A DNA stretch of 64,000 nucleotides from NCBI GenBank assembly GCA_944325605.1, contig CALVAX010000004.1:84237-148236 (forward strand), in the 5' to 3' direction. This DNA is from Candidatus Gastranaerophilales bacterium (GTDB lineage Bacteria > Cyanobacteriota > Vampirovibrionia > Gastranaerophilales > Gastranaerophilaceae). The position numbers were made by a program, and so were the translations under genes. The notes beneath the pieces are model-generated. The model was not told the origin of the DNA, did not search any database, and saw only the letters and a program-made list of their open reading frames with translations. Shown piece by piece: positions 8,747-17,719 of this stretch (its first letter is position 1; each line of letters opens with the position of its first letter).

Positions 8747-9286
8747 CTATGAAAAATATCTTTTCAACAAACCGTCGAAACCTTTACCATGACGGGCTTC
8801 GTCTTTAGCCATTTCGTGAACTGTATCATGAATTGCATCATATCCGAGTTCTTTAGCTCTTTTAGCGATTGCAAGTTTACCTTCACAAGCGCCGTGTTCT
8901 GCTTCTGCGCGGAGTTCAAGGTTTTTCTTAGTTGAATTTGTAACAACTTCACCGAGAAGTTCAGCGAATTTTGCAGCGTGTTCTGCTTCTTCATAAGCGT
9001 ATCTTTTGTAAGCCTCTGCAACTTCCGGATAGCCTTCTCTTTCGGCAACTCTTGCCATTGCAAGGTACATACCTACTTCAGTGCATTCACCGTTAAAGTG
9101 TGCTCTTAATCCTTCCATAACTTCTTTATCTTCAACAACGCCGTCGCCTACGTTGTGTTCACAGGCGTAAACTTTTTCGCCGCCGCCGATTTCTTTAAAA
9201 GTTGTTGCTCCGCAAAGAGGGCATCTTTCCGGCGCTTTATCAGCTTCTGTTGACCAGCCGCATACTGTACATACAAATTTTGCCAT
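8747..9286 (-). CDS. Rubrerythrin with N-terminal rubredoxin domain (reverse rubrerythrin)
   Basis: A 179-residue protein starting [20 protein letters not shown]; the ATG at 9286 is preceded by AAGGTGG, so an in-frame GTG nine bases upstream is not needed. Residues 6-25 hold the rubredoxin-type CxxC...CPLC iron site. From about residue 45 follows a ferritin-like four-helix domain with the diiron ligand pattern [21 protein letters not shown], and EHGACEG / DEARHGK helices. In classic rubrerythrin the rubredoxin part is C-terminal; the reversed order is known from anaerobes, where the protein acts as a peroxidase protecting against H2O2. A strong promoter with a palindrome lies upstream. Confidence 0.92.
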   Translation of the reverse strand: MAKFVCTVCGWSTEADKAPERCPLCGATTFKEIGGGEKVYACEHNVGDGVVEDKEVMEGLRAHFNGECTEVGMYLAMARVAEREGYPEVAEAYKRYAYEEAEHAAKFAELLGEVVTNSTKKNLELRAEAEHGACEGKLAIAKRAKELGYDAIHDTVHEMAKDEARHGKGFDGLLKRYFS

Positions 9287-9340
9287 TTTTACCACCTTTC
9301 TTAATTTCTCGTGAAATTATCTATCTCTTTTACATGTTTT

Positions 9341-9369
9341 ACTATACTACACAAAATTACTTTTGTAAA
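9341..9369 (-). promoter_or_regulatory. Rubrerythrin promoter with overlapping palindromic operator
   Basis: On the minus strand TTTACA (9364-9369) and TATAGT (9341-9346) are 17 bp apart. Between and overlapping them is the palindrome ACAAAAGTAATTTTGT (9351-9366), a good place for a repressor. A redox- or peroxide-sensing repressor would fit the gene, but the sequence does not match a box I can name with confidence. Confidence 0.5.
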
Positions 9370-9471
9370 GTAGGAACAATTCCTATTTTTTGTAAATTAA
9401 TGTTAACTTTTTTGGTTTTATTGAATATTTGTTCTTACAAAAATTTTTATATAAAAAGAAAGAGAGTTTTT

Positions 9472-10452
9472 ATGTCAGTAAACAACGTTAATTCCAGTTC
9501 AATAAGCACTGAAAATTTAAACACGATTAAATCAAAGGCGTCAGAGATTACATCTTCATCGGATGCCAGCATCTGGAATGAATACAAACAATTTGATGTA
9601 AACGGCAACGGAAGCATTGCAGACGATATTGATGCTATGTCAAATTCTGATTTGACAAGCCTCGGGCAGAAACTCGGGATATTAAGCGACGGCGCTATCG
9701 GTGCCACAAAACAAAGTGAACAGACAGGCGACTGTTATCTGCTAAGCAGTTTAAATGCCATGAGTGAAACATCATGGGGCAGACAGGCAATTAATGACGC
9801 GATAGAGCCGGATGGTTCGGGCGGATACAATGTTGAATTTTACAATGCAGACGGCGAGAAAGAAACCGTTCATGTAACATCTGACGAACTTTCAGCAAAC
9901 CCTGAAAAATATTCAAGCGGGGATGTTGATATGAATATTATAGAAGTTGCGGCCGAAAAATTTTATGCAGCACACGCAGATGAAGAAGCTTACAGCTTTA
10001 AAAACGCAGACAATCCGCTTACTGAAGGTTTAATGGAGGGAAAAACTTCGCTTGCCTACATGCTTACTGGAAGCGAAGGGCACGTTTTGCAATTGAAGTC
10101 TGTTAAAATCGATAAAAGAATTCCGAAGAGTGCACTTGCCTCTGACAGAGACAAACTGACTAATGACTCGTTGACTGAAGCACTTTTAAATATTGCGTCC
10201 TCCTCGGATCAATATGCCTCTATGTGTTCATTCAAAAAACCAGGTTTGTTCGACCAAATATTCGGAAATCCTAATATTGTTGCCGATCACGGATATTCAA
10301 TATCTTCTGTTTTACAGAACAGCAGCGGCGGGATTGAAGCTGTCGTCCTTAAAAATCCATGGGACAGTTCAAAGGAAATAATTATGCCTTTTAATGACTT
10401 TAAATCCCGAATTATGTATTTTGTCAGCCACAACAAAAATGACATCTTTTAA
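9472..10452 (+). CDS. Calpain-like (family C2) cysteine peptidase with an EF-hand-like loop
   Basis: A 326-residue protein; the ATG at 9472 follows AAGAAAGAGAG, and upstream in-frame codons lack a ribosome site and lie in AT-rich promoter DNA. The first ~70 residues are Ser/Asn-rich, with no signal peptide, and include a calcium-loop-like DVNGNGSIADDID near residue 43. The catalytic domain shows QTGDCYLLS with Cys88, DHGYSISSVL with His273 and LKNPWD with Asn295, the calpain Cys-His-Asn order and spacing. It is divergent from rubrerythrin. Host-like protease families occur in gut bacteria; a secreted or effector role is possible but nothing here shows the export route. Confidence 0.82.
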   Translation: MSVNNVNSSSISTENLNTIKSKASEITSSSDASIWNEYKQFDVNGNGSIADDIDAMSNSDLTSLGQKLGILSDGAIGATKQSEQTGDCYLLSSLNAMSETSWGRQAINDAIEPDGSGGYNVEFYNADGEKETVHVTSDELSANPEKYSSGDVDMNIIEVAAEKFYAAHADEEAYSFKNADNPLTEGLMEGKTSLAYMLTGSEGHVLQLKSVKIDKRIPKSALASDRDKLTNDSLTEALLNIASSSDQYASMCSFKKPGLFDQIFGNPNIVADHGYSISSVLQNSSGGIEAVVLKNPWDSSKEIIMPFNDFKSRIMYFVSHNKNDIF

Positions 10453-10874
10453 AAAGGCAGCCTGTGATTTTTCTTTCTTGTCTTTTCTAAAACTTCAGCA
10501 AATGGAATAATCGGCTCCATTTTGTACCCGCAATCATCCGATAGCGCACCGCCCATAGAAAAAAGCTCTTCTTGAGGATAACGCCTGCATATTCCGGGGC
10601 GAGTTTTGTGAATTTTACACTTATGAGTTACAGGATCAAGGTTAGTACATTCAAAGATTAATCCTATATCGTCTTTGCCGATAACCTTAAGATATGTATA
10701 AAATCTGTGAAGAAGTTGTAATTTTTCAAACTCTTTTTCGTCCTGAATTACATGCCTGAAATGTTTTACATAAATCTGAGTACAGCATTTGCCACAAGCG
10801 TTGCACTTGCCTGTCCGGTAATATTTCCGCCTCAAAACCGTTGATAAAAACCATTTTTTAAATTTCAGAAACAT
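10449..10874 (-). CDS. YkgJ-family cysteine cluster protein (putative zinc/iron chelating)
   Basis: A 141-residue protein with CNACGKCC near residue 24, a distant CTNLDPVTHKCKIHKTRPGICRRYP block, and a final CGYK; this eight-Cys arrangement is the signature of the YkgJ/Fe-S-oxidoreductase-like Cx8C family thought to bind Zn or an Fe-S cluster. Role in the cell is not established. The 5' end is basic and hydrophobic (KFKKWFLSTVLRRKYYR). The stop overlaps the calpain-like gene's stop by four bases (convergent). Confidence 0.8.
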   Translation of the reverse strand: MFLKFKKWFLSTVLRRKYYRTGKCNACGKCCTQIYVKHFRHVIQDEKEFEKLQLLHRFYTYLKVIGKDDIGLIFECTNLDPVTHKCKIHKTRPGICRRYPQEELFSMGGALSDDCGYKMEPIIPFAEVLEKTRKKNHRLPF

Positions 10875-11025
10875 AACTACATGATAGCAGAGTTTTAATT
10901 TTTAAAATTATAAAGTTTTGTAAAGTTTTTGACGTTAAATTGGCAAATTATTTTTTTCAGGAGAATTAATAAGACGTACCCCTGAATAAATAACATACTA
11001 TAACATAACCAAAATAACCAACCTT

Positions 11026-11061
11026 GACCTCTGATAACCAAAATAGGAGGTCTTTTTTTTT
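11026..11061 (+). terminator. Rho-independent terminator without an obvious upstream ORF
   Basis: GACCTC (11026-11031) pairs with GAGGTC (11047-11052), followed by nine T (11053-11061). The nearest plus-strand gene ends at 10452, and the gene on the left (10449-10874) is on the minus strand, so the transcript it ends could be a short RNA starting after 10875 or an attenuator for the gene at 11149. The rest of 10875-11148 shows only AT-rich sequence and an ATAACCAAAATAACCAA direct repeat. Confidence 0.6.
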
Positions 11062-11148
11062 GAGATAAATTTTATACTTTCAGGGAATGAAAAAATATTG
11101 ACTGACATTTAAGATATAGATAGTTGGATATGCGAAAGGTTGGTTAAT

Positions 11149-11472
11149 ATGAAAAAGTTGTTTTTAATTTCTGCATTAATGCTGGTGTCACTTCCGTCGT
11201 TTGCAGCATGCGCAATAAGCGGGAATTCCTGTGCCTATTCAATTGAAAAACCTCCGCTTCAGGACAAATATCTTCCGGATCATGTGCAGGAACTTCAAAA
11301 GCCTGATGCTTTTCGGCCCAGATACATAACGCCATACTATGATGAACTTATAAATACGGAAACCGGCGCTGCAATAAGCACACAGGGCGGTCAAAACAAT
11401 TACAACTCAAACTGTCAGTTCGGGGTTTGTCTACCGGGCAAAAATCCTGTTTCAGGCGAAGCTGGTGAATAG
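11149..11472 (+). CDS. Small secreted protein
   Basis: A 107-residue protein starting MKKLFLISALMLVSLPSFA, a signal peptide with cleavage near residue 19. The ATG at 11149 is preceded by AAAGG (11135-11139). The mature part has four Cys (ACAISGNSC near the new N-terminus and CQFGVC near the end), is Pro/Asn/Gly-rich and has no recognised domain. It lies alone between two hairpins. Probably periplasmic or surface-exposed. Confidence 0.6.
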   Translation: MKKLFLISALMLVSLPSFAACAISGNSCAYSIEKPPLQDKYLPDHVQELQKPDAFRPRYITPYYDELINTETGAAISTQGGQNNYNSNCQFGVCLPGKNPVSGEAGE

Positions 11473-11483
11473 TCATTTGACAC

Positions 11484-11511
11484 GGGCGCCGGCTTATTTA
11501 AGCCGGCGCCC
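11484..11511. terminator. Strong GC-rich hairpin between convergent genes
   Basis: GGGCGCCGGCTTA (11484-11496) is the exact complement of TAAGCCGGCGCCC (11499-11511). There is no T-run on the plus side, but its place just after the stop at 11472 and before the convergent stop at 11537 suggests a bidirectional terminator or mRNA stabiliser. Confidence 0.7.
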
Positions 11512-11536
11512 TCCTATCACCTAATAAATTCAAATA

Positions 11537-12127
11537 TTACAAATCGAACTTCAGCACCGTCTGGGTTTTAAATCCGATTTCAAAAAGGTCGCGTTTTCTT
11601 ATTGCAGAAGCCAAATCAGGCAGATAATCCGGAGTATTAGGAGTAAGCCGGAATTCCGCAACATTATATTTGGAATCAAAATCTATCCTGACTTTTTTAA
11701 TTAAGGCAAGATGTGCTCTGTCCAACCCGTCAGCAAGTTTTACTATTCCGCCAAGACGCTTCACAATCTTGCGTTCTCTTTTATCTAAATCAGAATAAAT
11801 TTCATGCTTCTCTTTATCGGGAAGGCTTCCTCTATGGTATCTGCAAATACATGCAACAAGTTCTGTTTCCCGTTTGGTGAACCCTTTAAGCCCGTATTCA
11901 ATGATTAACTTCTGGCTGTGTTTGTTATGATTTTTACATTCAACGTAATACCCGATATCGTGAAGAAGTGCAGCACTTTCAAGAAGTTTCTTTTCATTTC
12001 CGGTCATTTCATAAAGTTTATCGCTTGCTTCTTCAAATATCATCATTGAAAGACGCTTGACTTCAAAAGGATGAGAAGATGCTCCGCCTGAAAACTTTTC
12101 AAAAATTTCTTCCGTAGATAATTCCAT
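11537..12127 (-). CDS. HD-domain phosphohydrolase, Ppx/GppA C-terminal type
   Basis: A 196-residue protein with an HD fold: HPFEVKRLS near residue 18 (first metal His), LHDIGYYV near 55 (HD pair), KHSQKLI near 66, CRYHRGSLP near 92 and KLADGLDRAH near 128. This order matches the stand-alone HD part of exopolyphosphatase/GppA proteins, where the upstream ASKHA phosphatase domain is missing. It probably hydrolyses or binds a phosphorylated nucleotide or polyphosphate. It is divergent from the diguanylate cyclase gene across 70 bp, so the two may share a control region. Confidence 0.75.
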   Translation of the reverse strand: MELSTEEIFEKFSGGASSHPFEVKRLSMMIFEEASDKLYEMTGNEKKLLESAALLHDIGYYVECKNHNKHSQKLIIEYGLKGFTKRETELVACICRYHRGSLPDKEKHEIYSDLDKRERKIVKRLGGIVKLADGLDRAHLALIKKVRIDFDSKYNVAEFRLTPNTPDYLPDLASAIRKRDLFEIGFKTQTVLKFDL

Positions 12128-12147
12128 ATCAAAATTTTATCAAAAAA

Positions 12148-12176
12148 ATGACACAGGGACAAATTTATGCTATAAT
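12148..12176 (+). promoter_or_regulatory. Promoter of the GGDEF gene
   Basis: ATGACA (12148-12153) and TATAAT (12171-12176) are separated by 17 bp, with a TG one base before the -10 (extended -10). The start codon is at 12198 behind GTGAGGA. Confidence 0.6.
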
Positions 12177-12197
12177 ATTTGTACGTGAGGAATAATT

Positions 12198-12857
12198 ATG
12201 GACAATATTCAGGGGCAGGGTTTTGATTTATCTCCGGAACTGCTTGACCAGATACAGGCAAATATTGAGGAAATAATTAAAAGTTTTCCTATTTCCGAAA
12301 GTAACAAGACCGATGTTATAAAGAAAATAAACTTTATGTATTCACAGACAAGACACATGTCTGTCACTGATGCCTTAACCGGATTGTTCAACAGGCGCCA
12401 TTTTGAATCCACTATTGACAGAGAATTTATGCGCGCCAAAAGATATTCCAGTGATTTAAGCATTGCTGTTTTTGATATTGATTATTTCAAAAAAATTAAT
12501 GACACTTACGGACATCTTTGCGGGGATTATGTCTTGAAAGAAATAGCATACATTGCGCTTGAAACTTTCAGAAAAACTGATATTCTTTTCCGCTATGGAG
12601 GAGAAGAATTTGTTGTAATTCTTACAGAAACCCCTATTGATAAAGCTGTAATCCCGCTCGAAAGATTCCGGAAAACAATAGAAGATTATCCGTTTTTCTA
12701 TGACAACAACAACTTGAATGTTACAGTAAGTATCGGCGTTGAAACCTTAAATCCTGAGATATTCACATCAGCCGATTTGTTCGGGAATGCCGATAAAGCC
12801 CTCTACAATGCAAAAGAAAACGGCCGCAACAAAATTGTTACAAGCGCAATTCTTTAA
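12198..12857 (+). CDS. Diguanylate cyclase (GGDEF), active-site and I-site intact
   Basis: A 219-residue cytosolic protein: a short helical N-terminus (residues 1-55) with no membrane or known sensor domain, then a GGDEF domain starting DALTGLFNRRHFE. The active-site loop is RYGGEEF, and RKTD lies five residues before it, the usual product-inhibition site. DIDYFKKINDTYGHLCGD and the C-terminal ADKALYNAKENGRNKI are also canonical. It should make cyclic di-GMP from two GTP. No EAL or PilZ gene is in view. Confidence 0.92.
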   Translation: MDNIQGQGFDLSPELLDQIQANIEEIIKSFPISESNKTDVIKKINFMYSQTRHMSVTDALTGLFNRRHFESTIDREFMRAKRYSSDLSIAVFDIDYFKKINDTYGHLCGDYVLKEIAYIALETFRKTDILFRYGGEEFVVILTETPIDKAVIPLERFRKTIEDYPFFYDNNNLNVTVSIGVETLNPEIFTSADLFGNADKALYNAKENGRNKIVTSAIL

Positions 12858-12870
12858 TTAACGGATTTAA

Positions 12871-14076
12871 TCATTCTTTAAAAGTTTTGTTTTCCTTTTC
12901 AATTTGTTTAAACGTAATCCATGCAGAAAGCACATGCTGAACATTATCTATTCTGATAACCTGTGATTTTTTAGGTGAGTTTATAAGCGTCCAGTATGCA
13001 TCCATCGGAATTCCGCCTTTGCTGCCGCCGCCTTTTACCTGAAAACGTCCCAGAAATTCCGTTCCGAGTTTAAGAGCAAAAAGCACCTGCTGTTTCAGCA
13101 TTTCATCATCCGTTATATAATAAATTCCGACAAGTCCTTCCATAATGGTGCCGATGCTGCAAAGGCGGAAATTATCAATAAAAGCGCCTCTGTAAGTATT
13201 ATCTTCCTCTACAATCTGGGTCGGAATAACAACATTTGCCATCTGTTTGGCATGCTGCTGAAGAAGTAATTTTTCTTCCGGAAGCAGGTTATTATTTGGA
13301 GTTTCAAACAGTTTTCTCGTTGCAAGCATTGCCCAGTGATCAAACGGAACGTTTTTGGTCTGGTCTTTTCTTGAAGCGGCAAGATATAACAATGCTTTTT
13401 TGGCTGACGATACCCATTTATCCTGCGGATCAACCTCATTTAGATACAAAAGCCCGAGTGCAGCTTCGCCCGGATAATACAAAGAAACAAATTTTTCATC
13501 TTTCTCTTTTTTATTAACATTATATTTGGAATAGAAACTGCCGTCTTCTTTTTGCATATACAAAACAAAATTGCCAAGACCTCTAAGAATTTCCGGATCA
13601 ATTTTACCTTCAGGATAAAGATTTGAAAGTCCGATAAGGGCAAGGCCTGTACCTCCAAGCTTTGCTGTCGGTTCTTTCAGATTTTCTTCTTCCGGTTTTG
13701 AAACTACTGCATACATACCATCTTTCAAAGGTTTTACATAATTTTCAATGAAATATTTTGATGCAAGGTAGCGTTTGTCACGCAAAGAATAATTATTCAA
13801 ATACTTTTCACAAAGATACATTGAATAAAGAGTTCCGGCATGTCTCAAGGCATTATATTGGACGTCATCGTATTTTATATTCGGATTTATATTTGCATTA
13901 TATACAAATCTGCCGGAGGGAAGAGTTTTATCTGCCAAATACTTCATGGACAGATTGATTTCTTCATTGGGAACAAAATCCGGAATTACAGCGGCTTGCG
14001 CCGGAAGAGGATTCTTAACCGCATATACTGCTGCTATCATCATTACAAATGACATCAAAATATAAACTGATTTCAT
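12871..14076 (-). CDS. Exported alpha/alpha-toroid (six-hairpin-like) protein
   Basis: A 401-residue protein with a signal/anchor sequence (residues 3-19) followed by a long helical domain. Repeated elements such as RHAGTLYSMYLCEKY, LGGTGLALIGLSNLY, GLGNFVLYMQKEDGSFYSK and YPGEAALGLLYLNE are spaced like the helix pairs of alpha/alpha-toroid proteins (six-hairpin glycosidases, terpenoid-cyclase folds). The QxEDGSF-type motif is common in such proteins. No catalytic pair can be assigned with confidence, so a glycan role is only a suggestion. It lies between the GGDEF gene and the YfiH gene, with convergent and tandem neighbours respectively. Confidence 0.6.
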   Translation of the reverse strand: MKSVYILMSFVMMIAAVYAVKNPLPAQAAVIPDFVPNEEINLSMKYLADKTLPSGRFVYNANINPNIKYDDVQYNALRHAGTLYSMYLCEKYLNNYSLRDKRYLASKYFIENYVKPLKDGMYAVVSKPEEENLKEPTAKLGGTGLALIGLSNLYPEGKIDPEILRGLGNFVLYMQKEDGSFYSKYNVNKKEKDEKFVSLYYPGEAALGLLYLNEVDPQDKWVSSAKKALLYLAASRKDQTKNVPFDHWAMLATRKLFETPNNNLLPEEKLLLQQHAKQMANVVIPTQIVEEDNTYRGAFIDNFRLCSIGTIMEGLVGIYYITDDEMLKQQVLFALKLGTEFLGRFQVKGGGSKGGIPMDAYWTLINSPKKSQVIRIDNVQHVLSAWITFKQIEKENKTFKE

Positions 14077-14124
14077 AAAATACCTTTCAATTATTTTCTT
14101 CTTTAAAAAACATTATAGCAGATT

Positions 14125-14862
14125 TTACTTTAACCTCAAAATTGCACTGTGGCGGTTTGTTGTTCCGTGCTCTTTTCTGTAAGAAAAAAACAAATCATTA
14201 TCGCAAACCGTGCAATACGGACAAACATCAACATTTTTAACACCGGCTTCCAACAGCTGTCTTTTGTTAATTTCTTTTAAGTCAACAAAAAATTCTCCGT
14301 TTCTCTCATCAAAAATTCCGTCCTTATCCTGAACGGTTGAGACAAGTTTTTCTAGAACATCCTCCCCGACATTGTAGCAGCAAAAAGAAATTGCAGGGCC
14401 GATTGCGGCTTTCAAATCCGCGGGATTTGAAGAATAGATTTCCGTCATTTTTTTAACCGTCAATGCCGCAATTTTACCTGCTGTGCCGCGCCAGCCGGCA
14501 TGAGAAACCGCACCGATGTTTAGTTTTTCATCATAAATTATTAAAGGAGTACAATCGGCAAAATTTAAGAAAATTCCCTGTTCTTTATTTGCAAGAATTA
14601 AGCCGTCGCAGTCGGGATAAGAATTTCGGGAAACTTCAGCAATTTCTATATTTACAGAATGCGTCTGTGAAGGATTTATAAAATTTTCAGGTTTTAAATC
14701 TAAAACTTCACAAAACATTTTCTTATTTTCCGGAACAAGATTTTCCATATCTTTTTCTTTAGTTTTTATGATGCTTTCTCTTGTTGTAAAAAAATGGTCA
14801 ACGTTATTCAGCAAATCAGATTTCATAACTGTTTTACCGTTAATTTTTTCAAAATAAAACAT
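14125..14862 (-). CDS. pgeF: YfiH/PgeF-family laccase-domain protein (purine nucleoside phosphorylase/peptidoglycan editing)
   Basis: A 245-residue member of the DUF152/multicopper-polyphenol-oxidase-like family. Zinc-site residues are visible in SQTHSVNIE (His near residue 73), NFADCTPLIIY (Cys), SHAGWRGTAGKI (His) and the GPAISFCCYNVG loop. The C-terminal DVCPYCTVCDNDLFFSYRKEHGTTNRH is also typical. In Escherichia coli the homologue removes wrongly added L-Ser muropeptides; others cleave adenosine/inosine. Activity here cannot be told apart. Tandem with the toroid protein gene, 48 bp apart. Confidence 0.88.
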   Translation of the reverse strand: MFYFEKINGKTVMKSDLLNNVDHFFTTRESIIKTKEKDMENLVPENKKMFCEVLDLKPENFINPSQTHSVNIEIAEVSRNSYPDCDGLILANKEQGIFLNFADCTPLIIYDEKLNIGAVSHAGWRGTAGKIAALTVKKMTEIYSSNPADLKAAIGPAISFCCYNVGEDVLEKLVSTVQDKDGIFDERNGEFFVDLKEINKRQLLEAGVKNVDVCPYCTVCDNDLFFSYRKEHGTTNRHSAILRLK

Positions 14863-14988
14863 AACTCTCCTTCCGGATAAACTTTCTTCTCACCATTTTA
14901 CCCCAAAAGTCTTAATCCTGCCATAGAATAGAAAGTTTTTTTATTTGATGTTAACTTGACAGGGTTTGAGTTAAAAAAGGAGAAAATA

Positions 14989-15639
14989 ATGAACTTTAGG
15001 AATTGTATTGTAGAATTTATAGGAACATTTTTTCTTGTATTTACAATAGGCTGCGTATCGCTTTTAGGAGGTGACGGCGTAATTAATGCTCTGGCCATAG
15101 GGTTTGCGCTGATGATTATGGTATACGCAGGAGGCCACATAAGCGGCGGACATTATAACCCTGCGGTTTCCCTTGCGGCAGTAATAGGAAAAGCACTTCC
15201 GGCGGTTGAATTTATACCGTATGTAATTTCCCAGCTTCTCGGTGCAGCAGGCGCCGTCATTCTTGTAAATTACTTTTCCGGTCACGTTGCAAATTATGAA
15301 GGCTGCGCATTCAATTTTCTGCCGATGATAGTCGGAGAATTTTTGTTTACATTTGCGCTTTGTTATGTAGTATTAATGACGGCCGCAAGCAGAGAAACAA
15401 GAGGAAATTCTTATTTTGGCCTTGCCATCGGCTCAACTGTAACTGTCGGGATTTTTGCGGTCGGAAGCGTGCTTTGTTACGGAGCATTCAATCCGGCGGT
15501 TGCAATGGCTTTAGGAATGATGCATACTGCCTGCTGGCCCAGTGTCTTTGTAACTATTGTCACTAATTTGATTGCAGGTGCTATTGCCGCTTTAATTTAC
15601 AACTACACAAATCCCGATAAAATTGAAATTAATCTTTAG
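14989..15639 (+). CDS. Aquaporin / MIP-family channel
   Basis: A 216-residue inner-membrane channel with six transmembrane helices and both half-helix NPA motifs: GGHYNPAVS near residue 61 and GAFNPAVAMA near 166. The ATG at 14989 is chosen for AAAAAGGAG just before it. The selectivity-filter Arg normally after the second NPA is replaced (NPAVAMA rather than NPARS). This is seen in atypical MIPs and suggests a pore wider or differently selective than water-only AqpZ. The stop overlaps the convergent HNH gene by 11 bases. Confidence 0.9.
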   Translation: MNFRNCIVEFIGTFFLVFTIGCVSLLGGDGVINALAIGFALMIMVYAGGHISGGHYNPAVSLAAVIGKALPAVEFIPYVISQLLGAAGAVILVNYFSGHVANYEGCAFNFLPMIVGEFLFTFALCYVVLMTAASRETRGNSYFGLAIGSTVTVGIFAVGSVLCYGAFNPAVAMALGMMHTACWPSVFVTIVTNLIAGAIAALIYNYTNPDKIEINL

Positions 15640-17605
15640 TATCATAATTTGTCGGAATATTAATTTTTCCTCTGGCAAGACGGATAGCCTGTCTTGCCGC
15701 TTTTTCAGGATAATCTTCCATTTCTTTTATATGTTCCTGCTTTATTATTTTACTTATAAATTTTAAATGCTTCAGAAGATTTTCATTTATCTCAGGATGT
15801 TTTGCAGCCCAAACATCAAACGGCTTCTTCCCTTTCTGTATATTACAGAATTTACAATATCCGACTTTGTTAAAATACTCATCAGATCCGCCTAAAGCCC
15901 GGGCTTCCGTATGATCGACGGTAAGTACTGACATCTTAAAAATATTCTGGAACATTGTCTTGACAGGATTGCCTGATTGCTTGACCAATTCTGCCGGCGG
16001 ATGAAGAATAAAATCTTCCATATAAATATCTTTTAAATCCTCTTTTGCAATATTAATAAGCTTTGTTTTATTTGCATTGTGCAAAGTTCCGATAGTATCT
16101 TCCAGCATTTTGTTATAGTTGTCATAACGAAACTCTTGTCTGTATGGCATATCTACACATTCCTGTCTGACCCAGAATATAAAATCATTTATTATTTCTT
16201 TTTCTATAAAATTAAAATCGTTATTATCAACAAAAGTTTTAATATTTTCACACACACTGTTCATATGTTTTGAAAGATCTTCTTTACCTGATTTTTGCAA
16301 AGCTTCCATTAATTCTTGCCCGCTGATATCAGGATTATTTCCGATAAGAGCATTAAACCTTTCAACCAGTATCCTGAGATCCGGTGTAATATGATTGCTA
16401 TTAATTTTTACAAGATTTTTGAGTTCATGAATATTCTCACATTTCTTTATCTCGTCAAAAAGTTTCAATTTCTGCTCATGGGTAATTGTTTCAGTTCCGC
16501 AGCTTGCACATGGAATTTTTTCAAATTTTTCAAAAATATAATTGCATTTTCTTTCGTAAAAAATCTTACTCTGCACAACCCCGCTTACACTGCTCCTTTT
16601 CAACAGATTTTTATCGGAAACATTAGCTGCCTTGATAAAATCGTAAATATACTTGTTGTTGCCGGAGAGTTTATTTTCACATATTGCTGCGGAAATATCC
16701 CGTGTATATTGCTCCAGATGTTCTTTTCCAAAAGGAGATTTTCTTATGTAATTAAATGTCTTATACCTTGGAGCACATTCTCCGCATATTAAAAACTTAA
16801 CGTTATTATCTGCCGGACTGTCGGATTTGGTTGCAAATACGTTTTTCAGAGTATTCTGCGAATACGAAAGCATTTGTTTAACAATAAATGTCTGCGGAGA
16901 AAGTCCTTTCAATTGCTCTTTATCATAATAAAGAGCCCCGCGGCAATTGAACGCTGACATTATTGAATTGTTCACAAGAAAGGCTATCTTTTTCTTGTCT
17001 GCGAATTCCATATTATCAAAAGTTTCATGGTATTTTTCATCATAATCTTTTTTCTTCGGAAGTAAAGTTATATTATTCAAATAATCCGCAAAAGATTTTA
17101 TTTTGGCTCTATCTGATTTAGAAAGATTTTCCTTTTCAAGTATTTCATTAAGATACTGACCCTGTTTGTGCATTGTGTTTACCACAAGCTTTGAGCTTCC
17201 TGTTCTGACGATTTGTAATGCGTCCGGAATAGTTTTTTCGGGAGATTTTTGGGACAGCCTGTAAATTGCATTTATAAAAGGATGGTATTTTTTGTGAAAA
17301 AATTCCTTGTTATGAACAAGCGCTCCGGCATAATCGGTTAATGATCGCGCACAGGAAACTTTTTTTAGAATTTCACCAATTCCGGAAGAACTTACCATCT
17401 GCTCTCCGCAGCATGGGCAATGAACTCCATTCAAATCCAAAAGCTGTTTTTGCAAACTGCCGGCCGCAGCCCTGAAACAGACCGGATATGCATAAAAATT
17501 TTTGTTTCCTGAAAGAACATCTGAATAATTATCTCGATGAATTCGGGGTTGTTTTTGTAAGGAATGTGGATAAATAATATAATTTGATACCGATAAAATT
17601 TTCAT
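15629..17605 (-). CDS. Large multi-zinc-knuckle protein with C-terminal HNH-nuclease motif
   Basis: A 658-residue soluble protein. A C-terminal HNH-type core is visible: TVDHTEARALGGSDEYFN near residue 561-578, then CKFCNIQKGKKP near 583. This is the DH...N...CxxCNxxKG pattern of HNH endonucleases. Further CxxC knuckles occur near residues 60 (CPCCGEQM), 275 (CGECAPRY) and 368 (CASCGTE), so it may hold two or more structural zinc sites. The rest is helical, Lys/Asn-rich and has no recognised domain. No signal peptide. The length is far above usual HNH proteins. Without phage or methylase neighbours, a defence, repair or mobile role is open. Confidence 0.6.
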   Translation of the reverse strand: MKILSVSNYIIYPHSLQKQPRIHRDNYSDVLSGNKNFYAYPVCFRAAAGSLQKQLLDLNGVHCPCCGEQMVSSSGIGEILKKVSCARSLTDYAGALVHNKEFFHKKYHPFINAIYRLSQKSPEKTIPDALQIVRTGSSKLVVNTMHKQGQYLNEILEKENLSKSDRAKIKSFADYLNNITLLPKKKDYDEKYHETFDNMEFADKKKIAFLVNNSIMSAFNCRGALYYDKEQLKGLSPQTFIVKQMLSYSQNTLKNVFATKSDSPADNNVKFLICGECAPRYKTFNYIRKSPFGKEHLEQYTRDISAAICENKLSGNNKYIYDFIKAANVSDKNLLKRSSVSGVVQSKIFYERKCNYIFEKFEKIPCASCGTETITHEQKLKLFDEIKKCENIHELKNLVKINSNHITPDLRILVERFNALIGNNPDISGQELMEALQKSGKEDLSKHMNSVCENIKTFVDNNDFNFIEKEIINDFIFWVRQECVDMPYRQEFRYDNYNKMLEDTIGTLHNANKTKLINIAKEDLKDIYMEDFILHPPAELVKQSGNPVKTMFQNIFKMSVLTVDHTEARALGGSDEYFNKVGYCKFCNIQKGKKPFDVWAAKHPEINENLLKHLKFISKIIKQEHIKEMEDYPEKAARQAIRLARGKINIPTNYDTKD

Positions 17606-17719
17606 ATTTTTCTTATCTTATATTAAACATCAAAATATTATTTTTTTTATAGTATAATCCTGAAACTTTACAACTGTTCATAATTTGTCCGGCTGGTTAT
17701 TTGTGCTAGTATTTATGTT

